From Mortierella alpina (taxonomy: Eukaryota; Mortierellomycota; Mortierellomycetes; Mortierellales; Mortierellaceae), in assembly GCA_029449245.1 (NCBI GenBank), contig JANATF010000010.1:682001-746000 (forward strand): 64,000 bases of DNA. The letters run 5' to 3'. The position numbers and the translations under genes are program-made. The notes beneath the pieces were generated by a model. That model saw only the letters and a list, made by a program, of their open reading frames with translations, did no database searches and was not told where the DNA came from. Positions 46,982 through 61,730 of this stretch are shown here, piece by piece. Each line of letters opens with the position of its first letter. The stretch's first letter is position 1.

Positions 46982-48134
46982 ATGTCAAAAGTAAAAGACT
47001 CGGGCGATGCACTGGAGGACGACTTCCAGGCCTCAGATACTGAATACTTGAGCGATGGCCAGGACGGAGGCGAGCAGTTTGACAACTCGGACGACGAGAC
47101 CTCTACAGCTGCTGCCGCTGCCGGATCAAAGCGCAAAGCGGTCGAGGCAGCACCCAAGAAGCAGAAGCAGCAGAAGGTACGAGATAGAGAGAACAAAAAA
47201 AAAGCGAATACAGGATCTATCTCTTGCTTTGTAAAATGGCGCTCATCAGCTAAACCGCCCTTTGTTCCTTCGTGCAGAAAAAGACAAAGCTTACCTCGGA
47301 AGAGTCCAAGATCCCACTCGGAAAGAGGACCCACGCAGCGCAGATCGAGTACCTGAACAAGAGCCAGGACCGCGCCCTCGAGAACTTTTCCTCCATTGAG
47401 CGTGATGAGCGCAGGATACCCGAGTCGGCCATCAAGGATGTGTCCCCTTTTGCGTTGGATCATACGCTCGTCCATCTCGAATCGTTCCTCAAATTCGCTG
47501 TCGCCAACTGGAAGTCCAAGTTGCTTGTCAAGGACGCCAACGCCACCCCATCAAAGTTTGAGCAAAAGAACGGGAGGGATGACGGCCAACAACAAAAGAA
47601 GAAGGATTCTAAAAAGAAACCCCTGGAGACCTCAGACAACTTGCCCAAGGGAGCTCCTGTTGTGTTGATCGTGTCCTCGAGTGGTATCCGCGCTGTGGAG
47701 GTGATCAGGGCTTTGCCATTGTTTGCTGAGGCTGCCAAGGTCGGAAAGCTGTTTGCAAAGCACTTGAAGGTCCCTGAGCAGGTGTACTTTTTGGAGAACA
47801 CTTGTACTCATATCTGTGTGGGTACCCCTAACCGTATTGACAAGCTGATCTCGGATGGTAAGTGTGGAGGGAGGGAACATTCTTCATTTTACTCCTTGTG
47901 CTGATATCGATTGATTTCCTCAACTAATTATAATGAATCTATATGACATCCTTCTTTTTAGGAGCATTGCATCTTGACAGACTGGAGTTGATCCTGTTGG
48001 ACTGCCACAAGGACGCCAAGCAGCTCACGCTTCTGGACTACAAGGAGATTAGCGTTGATCTGTTCAAGATGTTGGGCGCCGAGGCTCTTGAGGAGAAGAT
48101 CAGGGCAGGAGAGACGCAGGTGGCCTTTTTCTAA
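46982..48134 (+). CDS. CMS1: Cms1-like small-subunit ribosome biogenesis protein, 315 aa
   Basis: Nucleolar protein of the Cms1/CMSS1 family, linked to the 90S pre-ribosome (SSU processome). Exons 46982-47176, 47278-47857 and 47962-48134 give 948 nt, 316 codons. The N-terminus is acidic (EDDFQASDTEYLSDGQDGGE) then Lys-rich. The core has the family's DEAD-helicase-like but degenerate features: VVLIVSSSGIRAVEVIRAL, LFAKHLKVPEQ, VGTPNRIDKLI and LELILLDCHKD, where the usual DEAD is replaced by LDCHKD. It therefore should not hydrolyse ATP. The end is ETQVAFF. It is convergent with the Gaa1 gene, 203 bases away. Confidence 0.9.
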
Positions 48135-48337
48135 AATGGCCCAAGGGTGCGCTAGTTCATCGTCTTCACTTCATCCATTTTGCATATTATTCTTTCTACC
48201 ACGCATTTTCCCTTAGTATAAATATTCTCCACTACTGCATCGTTTTTGACTTGATTGCTTCGCGTTATGAATAATGGCTCTATCAAGGTCTGGGCCTACA
48301 TTTCTCTTTCTTTTATTGCTCGGTATAATCGGTTCGG

Positions 48338-51292
48338 CTATGACACGGGCAAGAGAACCATGACCATGGTAGCCATGTTCAAGGGCCAATACACGCAGCA
48401 GATCGTAGGCAGCAACCAAGTTCCGAGGACTTCGTATGCCTCCAGTACCCATGCCAGGACCTGACTGATATCCTTGGAATACCACCACGAGGCAGCCAGC
48501 ATCAATCCAGGAGGGGAGATTGAAATCAAGGCGGCAGTCTGAGCAAGAGAGAGGACTTTGTAGTGACTAGGTCTGAACGTCATGTACGGAAGCACAATGA
48601 TCAGGCCGATACTAACGGCCAAGCTGAAGTTGAGGGCCGAGAGAGTGGTGACGATCAATGCTGAAAGAGCCAGGATGAATGTCTTGAGAATGATCCAGTC
48701 CGCTGCTGGCGCCAACTCTGCAGAGGACGTTTTGTCCGCATTGTTGTTGTTGTTGTTGTTGTTGTTCTGGGTGTTGGTTGATTTCAAAATGCGGCTGCGA
48801 ACTTGGGCAGAGGAGACGGCTGAGAGAACCAACATGCTGCAGACGCCGACACTTGCTGCAAGCTTCAGCAAGGGTGTCTGTTGAATGACAAAAAGAAGGT
48901 GAAATAGTGGTCATTACAAAAATTAGACGTGAAGGGCAATTGATCCTGAATACGAACAGCAATCTGTTTCCTTTCGAGTCTAGCATACCTCGCCAGGGAA
49001 GCCGAATTGGTTGGTCAGCAGATGGAACGTGGTGAGTCCAGCCACAAGGGACATGGCAAGAACGGAGGAGGCGACCTTATAGTTCCTGCTCCTGCGCGAG
49101 TAAGGGAGTGCGATTGCGGCCTTATTGCCCGCAGCTGTGGCTGCAAGCTCCGAAGGCAGATCACTCGAATGACCCCAGAGGGATAGAGCTTGGAGGATGA
49201 AGCTGACACCGAGAATGATGACTGGAGGCATGTACAGACCAATGGAGGTATAGCGCTGCACCCCGCTAAGAAGGTAAAAGAAGAAGGACTGGTGAAGATG
49301 TTCCAAAAGATTGTTCAAACTCCTGACCGTGGACTCGATCAGTCTAAACGCGGTTCATATGAAAATGGGTTTGAGGATTGAGGGATGGTAAGTGAGACGA
49401 GGGGTTCAAGTTCAAGAACAACCGTTCCAGGTTTCCTAGACGGTCACAGCAGTGTTGGACGTACGTGCCCAGTCGGAAGAGACTATAGCGGTGCGAGTGC
49501 CAGCCGGGCTTGTCGAATCCGTAAAGGGTAATGGCGTCAATCTTGTATCTAAGAACGAGTCAATGGTCATTAAAAACGTGGATCGTCATGGGATATCCTG
49601 GTTTCCTGTCGAAAAGAGAGGGCTGCTTACTTCAAGTATAGGCCATGATTTCCTGTTGGAGATCCGGCGGCTTGATACTTCATCATATAAAGCATTCTTT
49701 TCAACGAGTTGATGTAGTTCTTGGTCAAGTTGGGTGTGTATGGAATGAGCTCATCATGAAGCGTCAGTTCCACCGGCGCAAATCCTTCGGTAATCGTGGC
49801 AACTGTGTTGATCAGATCCAGGTTGGGGAGCTGGCCATTCACACCCTCTATCATCCGTGTAACGCGGACGTTGCATATTAGTGCATTGGATTTTACAGGC
49901 GGCAGCACAAAAGCGATCAAGGTCGTGTGCCGACTACGAACCAAAGAAGATGCCCATTGCGTTGTAGTCTCCAACTCCTGAAAAGTCGAGGTTCAAAGCC
50001 GCTTGGATAGCTCCGCTCCTCACCCGGAGTGCTTCCTCTGTGCGATCTATACGATGTGTAAAATATGGTCAGGAGATCGTATTTGTCTTGAATCGTTTGA
50101 TGTACGCTGTCATTAAAGCAACACTTACCATGCGTGTTCTCTTCGTTTCCGTGATACGCTTTGAGCCATGCCTGGAGACCATCAGCATCGCCGTCAGATA
50201 CTACAAACACGATGTCCTTGGAAAAGTGCGAACAACCTATGGGAAGGGTAGGGTCGTTCAAGTCGTTAAAATCCACGCTGGGATGATGCAGGAGATATAA
50301 TATCACATCTGTCGGCTTTCTTTTTCATGCCGCCGCGAGCCTTACGTTTGAACACTCTTCCGAGCGCGAGAAGCATTGATATGGCGTTGATGTTGGCTAA
50401 AAGACAAATGTATAGGAATTGTCAATGTCCTAGCCCAGCCAGTCCCAGTTCCACGATCCAGATCGTGTGCACGTACCGGTCTGATCCCTGGATGTCCATG
50501 AAGCGCTAAGCACTAATGCCTCCGTGCCGTCGCTCCTAGGAGCGTAGAACACTGCATACGTGTTGACACCACGCTGGAAAAGGGTTGCATTTTCTTAGTA
50601 ATCCAGACCTATTCGATCCTCAAATTATCGAAGGGCTATAGCATATATACCTTTGAGTCGGTGCTGGTGTTGAGGGTATAATTCTGTGTCGCTGCCTTGA
50701 GTCCGATTTTGGAAAACTCTTGCTCTAGTGCTTGCGCTCGCCTTAATAGAGCGAGGAAGGTAAGATTCCCCGTGCCATGGAGACGCGAATAAGGATAGGT
50801 CGGGCGTTGCAAACATGATGAACGTACTCGTATGATGATAATGTCGATATCCGTTGGATCGTGTCACGATATGCCTCTGCTGCAAGCGAGTCGCTATAAT
50901 CAAAACGGACGTTGGCCTATTTGATGGAGTCGGATGAGTTCCTGAGCGCAGGCGCGATGTTGCAAGTTCAGTCACTCTGTTCCAATGTATATAACACGTA
51001 CACTTCCTGGCAGCAATGCGTTTTCCGAGATGTAGGTCCTTTTGCTGTAACCCTGATGAGGGAGTGCGAGCAGCCAGATGAATGATACTGCGACCATGAC
51101 ATAGCTAGCAGTAGTGAGAGTTGACGGTTAAGTGTGTATTATTAGACCTGACCTGATATTGGAACGCGAGGCCTCTCTGGGCGTGTGGTGCATGGAGCGC
51201 ATGGCTGACCTGAGGACGGGCATCCAGCGAAGGACGAACTGGCCAAAGATCTGCCGCCTCTGTGTCCGTGATAAGCGCTTCAACAACGCCAT
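48338..51292 (-). CDS. GAA1: GPI transamidase subunit Gaa1, 659 aa
   Basis: ER membrane subunit of the complex that attaches GPI anchors to proteins; Gaa1 has an M28-peptidase-like lumenal domain. Twelve exons: 51153-51292, 51002-51104, 50828-50916, 50651-50741, 50477-50573, 50346-50396, 50129-50236, 49942-50046, 49631-49847, 49465-49548, 48989-49343 and 48338-48877, total 1980 nt, 660 codons. The N-terminal helix (YVMVAVSFIWLLAL) follows a basic start. The lumenal core contains RGVNTYAVFYAPRSDGTEALVL, ANINAISMLLALGRVFKR, DIVFVVSDGDADGLQAWL, QAALNLDFSG, GVNGQLPNLDLINTV, NHGLYLKYKIDAITLYGF and LNNLLEHLHQSFFFYLL. Six or so C-terminal transmembrane helices follow. An Asn run sits in a lumenal or cytosolic loop near 48750. 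Confidence 0.94.
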
Positions 51293-51659
51293 GGCAAAGC
51301 TCTGATGGATGGTGCGAGGTGTGCAGCGTTGCGAAGAAGTGGACGTGCAAGGAAGGAAGGAAAGGAACGTGACGTGGAGCTCCGAAGACAGATCTTTTTT
51401 TACACTCATCAGAATGAAAACGATCGTTTTTTTTTGTTGGTCACCCACTCACTCTCATCGCTGCAACGAGTCTTCCTTCATCCCTGTCCTCTTCGCCTAA
51501 AACCCCACATCTTGTCAGCGATCAGCGCCTCGCCTTCTCTCCGAGACAGCCTCATCCTTCCACCACCACCGCGCCACTCCTCCAGAGCGTTCTTGTGGAC
51601 GCATTCGTCTCCATCCTCCGCTTTCAGTTTTAACCTCCTTCACCCTTTCACTCCTGGCC
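51293..51659. promoter_or_regulatory. Bidirectional promoter region, GAA1 / ArfGAP
   Basis: A 367-base gap between divergent start codons. It contains a T-run at 51427-51436 and a long C/T-rich leader (51440-51650) on the ArfGAP side. The promoter role is inferred from position. Confidence 0.55.
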
Positions 51660-55569
<3,910 letters not shown>

Positions 55570-56493
55570 ATGGCGGAGGATAGAAAAGTGAATTACAAAA
55601 AAAAAAAAAAAATCTAAAAAGAAATGCAAAGCTGGACATGGAGAACTCTATTAGAATGTGAGGATTTAGAGTGTTTGACTATGGCAAAGGCTTTCATAGA
55701 TTAACGGTGAGTGTTGCCTGGAGTCCGCATGGTAAAGGCAGTTACTTTTGCAACCGGCTGGTAAGATACATCCTTTCACTTATGGAATGTGACAGGAGAA
55801 CGCGCCAGATAAGTTGAAACTCTTCAGATGAACAACGGTAAAGGAGCGTTGGGTGATAGCTGGGTACCTGAGTCTGACGAAGAACCATGCTTCCGTCCGA
55901 CATCACATCTATGTTGTCATGGCAGTGCTCATCGGAGTGGTCAGCGAGACCGATGTTGCTCATGTTACACAAGGGCGAGTAAGGGCGAAGATGTTGAAGA
56001 ATAGCATATATCCAAAGATCGTTCCCACATTCTTCCCTTCCTTCCTTTATTTCTTCCCCATCACACAACTCCTTTCAATCCATCCAGACACCTGCGTCCC
56101 TTACTCATCCTCCATCACTCGCGCTGAGGAACTCACAAGTGTCTGTCTGCCATTGCTTTCGTGTCGTGCACCAATCAACCAATAATAGAAACTAAGAACA
56201 GATCTCAGGTACACATCATCATCATTGAGAGGCCATAGATACGCGGGAAACCATATATCACATTGCAGTATCTAATGATCTAGTGCCCAGAATAGCCGAT
56301 TCGCTGTGCCCCCACATTCTTTCTGACAACGGGATAACCAGGTGCCTTTCCTCCAGATACCTTGACAACCATTGAAGGTAGGAGCATCGGATAAGAGCAG
56401 CAGATAGTCTTGATTGATTCTGCCTTCGTCCTTTCAGAGCAATTGCTTATCAAATCTCTTCTCTCTCGGCGCATAATGCTACAAGTAGACGCC
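55570..56493. other. Intergenic region upstream of the broken NLR-like gene
   Basis: About 900 bases with an A-run at 55599-55613, the probable end of the ArfGAP transcript. No supportable gene was found. Confidence 0.45.
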
Positions 56494-59400
56494 ATGACCA
56501 AAAAATCAAAGACTGCGGTACCTGAGCATGATGAACATGGTGACGACCATTCGATCTCATCTCAGCATTTGGGGAAGCGAGAGAGGTTCCGCAACAAGTT
56601 CAATCACATCTTTGGGTCTAATAAACCAGAGGTGCACGCCAACCCCTTGGCTGTTCAACTCGAGGCAAAGACCCACCGCATCGACTCTGTCAGCATCCCG
56701 GTTGGCGATAACCACAGCAGCGCCCTTGCTACCATTACCGTCAGCAGCTCTGAGGCAGGATCTCGGCCCACGACTGGAAAGACAACGGTCAGCTTGGACA
56801 TTTTCTCGACGAATGTGGCCAAGTCAGCTACTAGAACCACGGTGCCTAAGTTTGGTGCACGCATGGACAGCACATCTCAGCTCGCCTTGTGTAGCAGTCT
56901 TCTCCCGAAGCACCCGGCTTTGTCTCCATCCGACGAATCGAGCCTTGGCATCAACCACCTCCAGATCAAGGAGGCCTCGCAGGATACACCTATTGATGAT
57001 GTGAAGCGTGAATGGGTCCAGGCCATTGAGCAGAGTCCAATTGAGCAGAGTCATTATGTCCACTGGTTGGTTGAACGCATGGTTGAACGCATGGTTGAAG
57101 AGTTTGTTAAGGATGCAGTCAAGGGATCCGCCGCTGTCACCGAGGTCGTGCTCCTTGGACCTGTCCTTGATTACGAGCATTACCGCAAGCTACTCAATTG
57201 CTTCATCAGCGAGTTTGAAAAGGCCACTATTCTGGATGTCGATCTGCTTGATGGCCTTGTCCAGCTAGTCCAGTGTGCCTCCAAGGGATATCTCGTCGCC
57301 GATGATCTGATAAAGATCTTGAGCATTCTCAGGACGCTCCTGCGACAGACGAACCAGCAGTCGACCAAACACCCGTACCACCTCACCCTGGCGGTCTCGC
57401 GACTGCTAGATGTCATGGCCAAGCACGAGGTCAAGGATCTCGATCGAGTTGAGCAGCACGAGCCACTGGGTGAAGTGTTAAGCAGTCTGAAAGGAAGCTC
57501 AGATCCGTTTCTGATGTACCAGGCATCGTACGCATTCCAGGCACTTCAGTGTGTTCCAGACAACGAATCTGTTCTTCATGCTGTCAACTTCAAAAGACAA
57601 TCGCTGAGACTGTCGGGATCGCCAAGTCGGCAATTGAAGGTGCACGGTCGCTGATTGACAGTGGCAAGGGAGTGTTTGAGGCCATCAAAGAGGGTGTCAG
57701 CTCTGGAAACAAGAGAGCATGGTATCCAGCTATTGTCGGAGCCAGCGCCTTGGTTCAGGAAGGGAGACTAGCTGATTTCAAGACGGTTGTCATGGAGGCA
57801 GCTTGTCGGCAGAGCCCAGAGTTCCAGTGGGGGATATGTCAGTTACTTGGAGAGATTGCAGTCGATTCTACGTGGGACTGTACCATCCGCCGCGAGGCTG
57901 TCGACTTCTTGGCTGAGCTCTACACCTACGATCCAGACTGGGGGCGAGATGCCAGCGTGAAGACATGGATGTTGACAATCCTCGACATCGTTTCTGAGGA
58001 CTCAGAACTATCAATCCACGGACCAGCCGCAACCCTCCACCAAGACATTGACAAGGCTGAAGCTGCCAAGTTCGCCAAACCCTACCCGCTGAGAGCTCGT
58101 TTGCCGGTGCCTGTGGTTTCACTCCTGCTTGCTCGCGTCCAAGAGATCCCTCTTGTCGAACGCGATTTGGATCAACTCAAAACTCAGCGGCTTTGGAACC
58201 ATAATCAAAAGGTATATATCCCTCCTCAAGCCAAGGCTAGTCTTCAAGCGTCTGACAAAGAAACAAAGCCGCTCATGGATCTAGTCAAGGAGTTCCTAGG
58301 AAGCGACGGACAGGTGTTTCTTGTTCTAGGCGATTCTGGAGCTGGAAAATCAACATTCAACAGGCACCTTGAGAATGAGCTCTGGAAGGAGTACACAGTC
58401 GGCGGCCTCATACCGTTGTTCATCAATCTACCTGCCGTGACAGAAAACTACCGTGATATCATTGGCGAACAATCACAGACCCACAAGTTCTCGGATGCAA
58501 AGATCAAGGAGCTGAAGGAGCATCGAGAGATGGTCCTCATTTGCGATGGCTACGACGAAACCCAATTGAAGATCAACCTACATACAGCCAACAACCTCAA
58601 CCAACAAGGACAACCAAACACCAAGATGATTATCAGCTGCAGGAGCACATATCTCGGACAAGACTACCGCATCCATTTTGAGCCGCAGTAGAGTGATCGA
58701 TATACTGGCACCGAGGCAAGTTTGTACACGGAGGCTGTCGTTGTACCGCTCTCGAGTAGCCAGATTGAGGACTATGTCAATCAGTTTGTGCGAGATCCAG
58801 AGGTACACAAATTGGTTGGCAAAAGTCGCGTTTGGAGCACCGAGGACTACATGAGCAAGCTACAGTCGATTCCCAATATGATGGAGCTCGTCAAGAACCC
58901 GTTCCTGCTTTCGCTCTCGCTCAGGGCACTGCCTCGTGTTGTCAAGGACGCAGTTGACCTTACCAAGGTCAAAATCACACGACTGACCCTGTACAACTCT
59001 TTCACGGATCAGTGGCTGGACATTAACAAACGTCGACTGGCGAACATGGCATTGTCGGCAGAGGTGGCAAAAGCACTGCAGGAGCTATTTGAGGAAGGCT
59101 TTGCCTCAAGCGCGATTGCATTTTTGAAGAACCTTTCAGCCGCCATATTCAGGGAGCAAGGAGGAAATCCTGTTGTTCAGTACACACCGAGAAGCGACAA
59201 AGGGACATGGAAGTCCCAATTCTTTGGTCCCGAGCCTGACACGGTCCTCCTTTGAGAGTGCAGTCCATTGTCGCGTGCAGGTGTCCAACATCGATTCCTG
59301 CACCGCTCGCTGCTTGAGTATTTTTATTCTCGACATATATACGAGACACACCCCTCGATCGCTGAGAGCTCGCACAACCTCACCGACCACCCTTTAAGCC

Positions 59401-61403
59401 AGACGGACGTTATCAAGGAATCATCGATCATCAACTTTCTGGCCGAGTATGTCCAGAGCGACGCGGCCTTCAGTCAACATCTCCATCGGATTATTCAGCT
59501 CTCCAAAGTTGACCGTGACGCAAGTCAGGCAGCAGCGAACGCTATCACCATCTTGGTTCGGGCTGGTGTAACATTTCATGGGGCCGATCTCAGAGGCATC
59601 CAAATTCCAGGCGCAGACTTGAGCGGAGGACAGTTCGACTCGACACAACTGCAAGGAGCTGATTTGAGTGATACCAACCTTCGCAATATTTGACTGCGTC
59701 AGGCTGATTTGAGCGAGGCGCAGATGGCAGGGGCACAATTTGGCGAATGGCCATTTCTTGAAGAAAAGCACTAGGTGTACAGCTGCGCGTACTCGCCGGA
59801 TGGATCGAAAGTCGCCGTTGGTCTCGAGGATGGTACGGTCAGTCTGTACATGACAACGACCTGGGAAAAGACACACACGCTTAGCGACGGTACGTCTTCT
59901 ATTAGGAGCGTGGTGTTTTCGCCAAGCGGCCACCAGGTTGCCTCGGGAGGTGACGACAACACGGTGCGACTCTGGGACGCACAAACCGGTGCTCCAGGTG
60001 TCATCCTTAGCGGTCATACCCACCGGGTTTGGAGCGTGGTGTTTTCGCCAAACGGCCAGCATATTGCCTCGAGCAGTGACGACGAAACGGTGCGACTTTG
60101 GGACGCACATACTGGTGCACCTGGTGCCATTCTAAGCGGCCACCATGGTGGGAGTAAGAGCGTGGTGTTTTCGCCAAGCAGCCAGCAGGTTGCCTCGGGC
60201 AGTAGCGACTACGCGGTGCGGCTCTGGGACGTGCAAACCGGTGCTCCTGGAGCCATCCTTAGCGGCCATACCAACCGGGTTTGGAGCGTGGTGTTTTCGC
60301 CAAACGGCCAGCATATTGCCTCGGGCAGTGATGACCAGACGGTGCGACTCTGGGACGCACATACCGGTGCACCTGGTGCCATCTTAAGCGGTCATACTGG
60401 CGGGATTAACAGCGTGGTGTTTTCACCAAACGGCCAGCATATTGCCTCGGGTAGTGACGATAACACGGTGCGACTCTGTGACGCACAAATCGGTGCACCT
60501 GGTGCCATCTTAAGCGGCCATACCAGCCGGGTTAGGAGCGTGGTGTTTTCGCCAAGCGGCCAGCAGATTGCTTCGGGAAGTGATGACGAGACGGTGCGAC
60601 TCTGGGACGCACAAGCCAGTGCGCCTGGTGCCGCTCTAAGTGCTCATACCGACTGGGTTAGGAGTGTGGTGTTTTCGCCAAGCGGCCAGCAGATTGTCCC
60701 AGGAAGTGACGACGGGACGGTGCGACTCTGGGAAGCACAAACAGGTGCACCTGGTGCAATCCTACGCGGTCATTCCGGAGATATTAACAGCGTGGTGTTT
60801 TCTCCAAGCGGCCAGTATATTGCCTCGGGCAGTGATGACAAAGCGGTGCAGCTCTGGGACGGGCAAACCGGTGCACCTGGTGCTATCTTAAGCGGCCATC
60901 ACAGTGGGATTAGCAGCGTGGCGTTTTCGCCAAGCGGCCAGCAGGTTGCCTCGGGCAGTGACGACATGTCAGTGCGGCTCTGGGACGCACAAACCGGTGC
61001 ACCTGGTGCCATCCTAAACGGTCATACCAACTGGGTTTCGAGCATGGTGTTTTCGCCAAACGGCCAGAAGCTTGCCTCGGGAGCTTACGACAACACGGTG
61101 TTGCTCTGGGATGTGGATTCAGGTCAATGCTTGACGGTTGTGAAGGATTTTTCTAGAACTGTTGTAAGTATCGCTTGGAAAGCAATTGGAAGCGACAGTT
61201 ACTTGGCAACAGGCTCCGAGACGTCCGTTCGTCTATGGAAAGTGACAAGTGATTGCAACCCCGTCCGCTTACACTGGACCTCTGGTCAAGACCGACTTGC
61301 CATGTCGGATGCCAAGATTTCAAATGTGGTGGGATTGAGCAGAGTGAATATGCAACTGATGGAGCAGCGCGGTGCTACGGGCAGCCCAATTGTGTTAGAA
61401 TGA
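56494..61403 (+). pseudogene. Broken NLR/STAND-type gene: NACHT, pentapeptide and WD40 repeats
   Basis: A signal-transducing NTPase gene of NLR architecture, disrupted. The N-terminal helical region runs to about 57600 in one frame. The homologous sequence then continues in another frame (QKTIAETVGIAKSAIEGA), so an indel or deletion lies at about 57550-57605. The NACHT NTPase follows: Walker A LVLGDSGAGKST at about 58322-58357, Walker B MVLICDGYDE near 58530, and winged-helix-like LLEYFYS. Pentapeptide repeats (ADLRGIQIPGADLSGGQ) come next, then about twelve WD40 repeats, ten of them near-identical. In that second frame there are stops at 58689-58691 (TAG), 59253-59255 (TGA), 59691-59693 (TGA) and 59772-59774 (TAG), with sensible family sequence on both sides. 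No intron fits these stops. The rest is well preserved, so inactivation looks recent. Met 56476 is an alternative start. Confidence 0.85.
59907..61166 (+). repeat. Ten 126-bp tandem repeats encoding WD40 units
   Basis: The motif AGCGTGGTGTTTTCGCCAA recurs at 59907, 60033, 60159, 60285, 60411, 60537, 60663, 60789, 60915 and 61041, exactly 126 bases apart with no indel. Each unit encodes 42 residues of the form SVVFSPxGQxxASGSDDxTV, then RLWDAQTGAPGAILSGHT. The last unit diverges in its second half. Diverged WD40 units flank the array on both sides. Confidence 0.97.
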
Positions 61404-61730
61404 GCGCTAGATGATAATTAGTTGTATAACAGTTGTCCTTTTGAACAAGTGGAAGCTGGATCAATAAAGCCTGCCTATATAGTCTAATAAGCTATCTTAG
61501 TGAGATGTTGAGCAGTAGTATGGTTGCCGTGAGCCGAGGAGATTAAGAGAATAAGGCTGGGCATCGTGTTTTACGAGAGGGGACAGGGCTGATTTGTCCT
61601 AGTCCAAGCACAATACAGTGGCCACATTCCGCCCAGAGAATGAGTTGGGAGAGAGGAATGGGGGCTCCGAAGCCGTCTGTTACTGTATTACGCTTCTGTC
61701 ATATTCGTGAAGGGATAATAGAGTGGAATA
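61404..61730. other. Convergent gap, NLR pseudogene / BRCC36
   Basis: AATAAA at 61463-61468 is a plausible poly(A) signal retained by the broken gene. Otherwise nothing seen. Confidence 0.45.

Noticed and set aside
55742-56185. Short open stretches between the ArfGAP and NLR-like genes
   Set aside because: No domain, no splice support and no conserved motif.
57550-57605. An intron to explain the frameshift in the NLR-like gene
   Set aside because: The only phase-compatible GT...AG pair is about 44 nt with a poor donor, shorter than the introns seen elsewhere here. It is left as a minor possibility.
58689-59774. Stops in the NLR-like gene as a sign of an alternative genetic code
   Set aside because: All other genes in the window read normally with TAA, TAG and TGA as terminators.
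59907-61166. Regular 126-bp repeats as a CRISPR-like or satellite array
   Set aside because: There are no spacers. Every unit encodes a WD40 repeat in one open frame of a larger gene.
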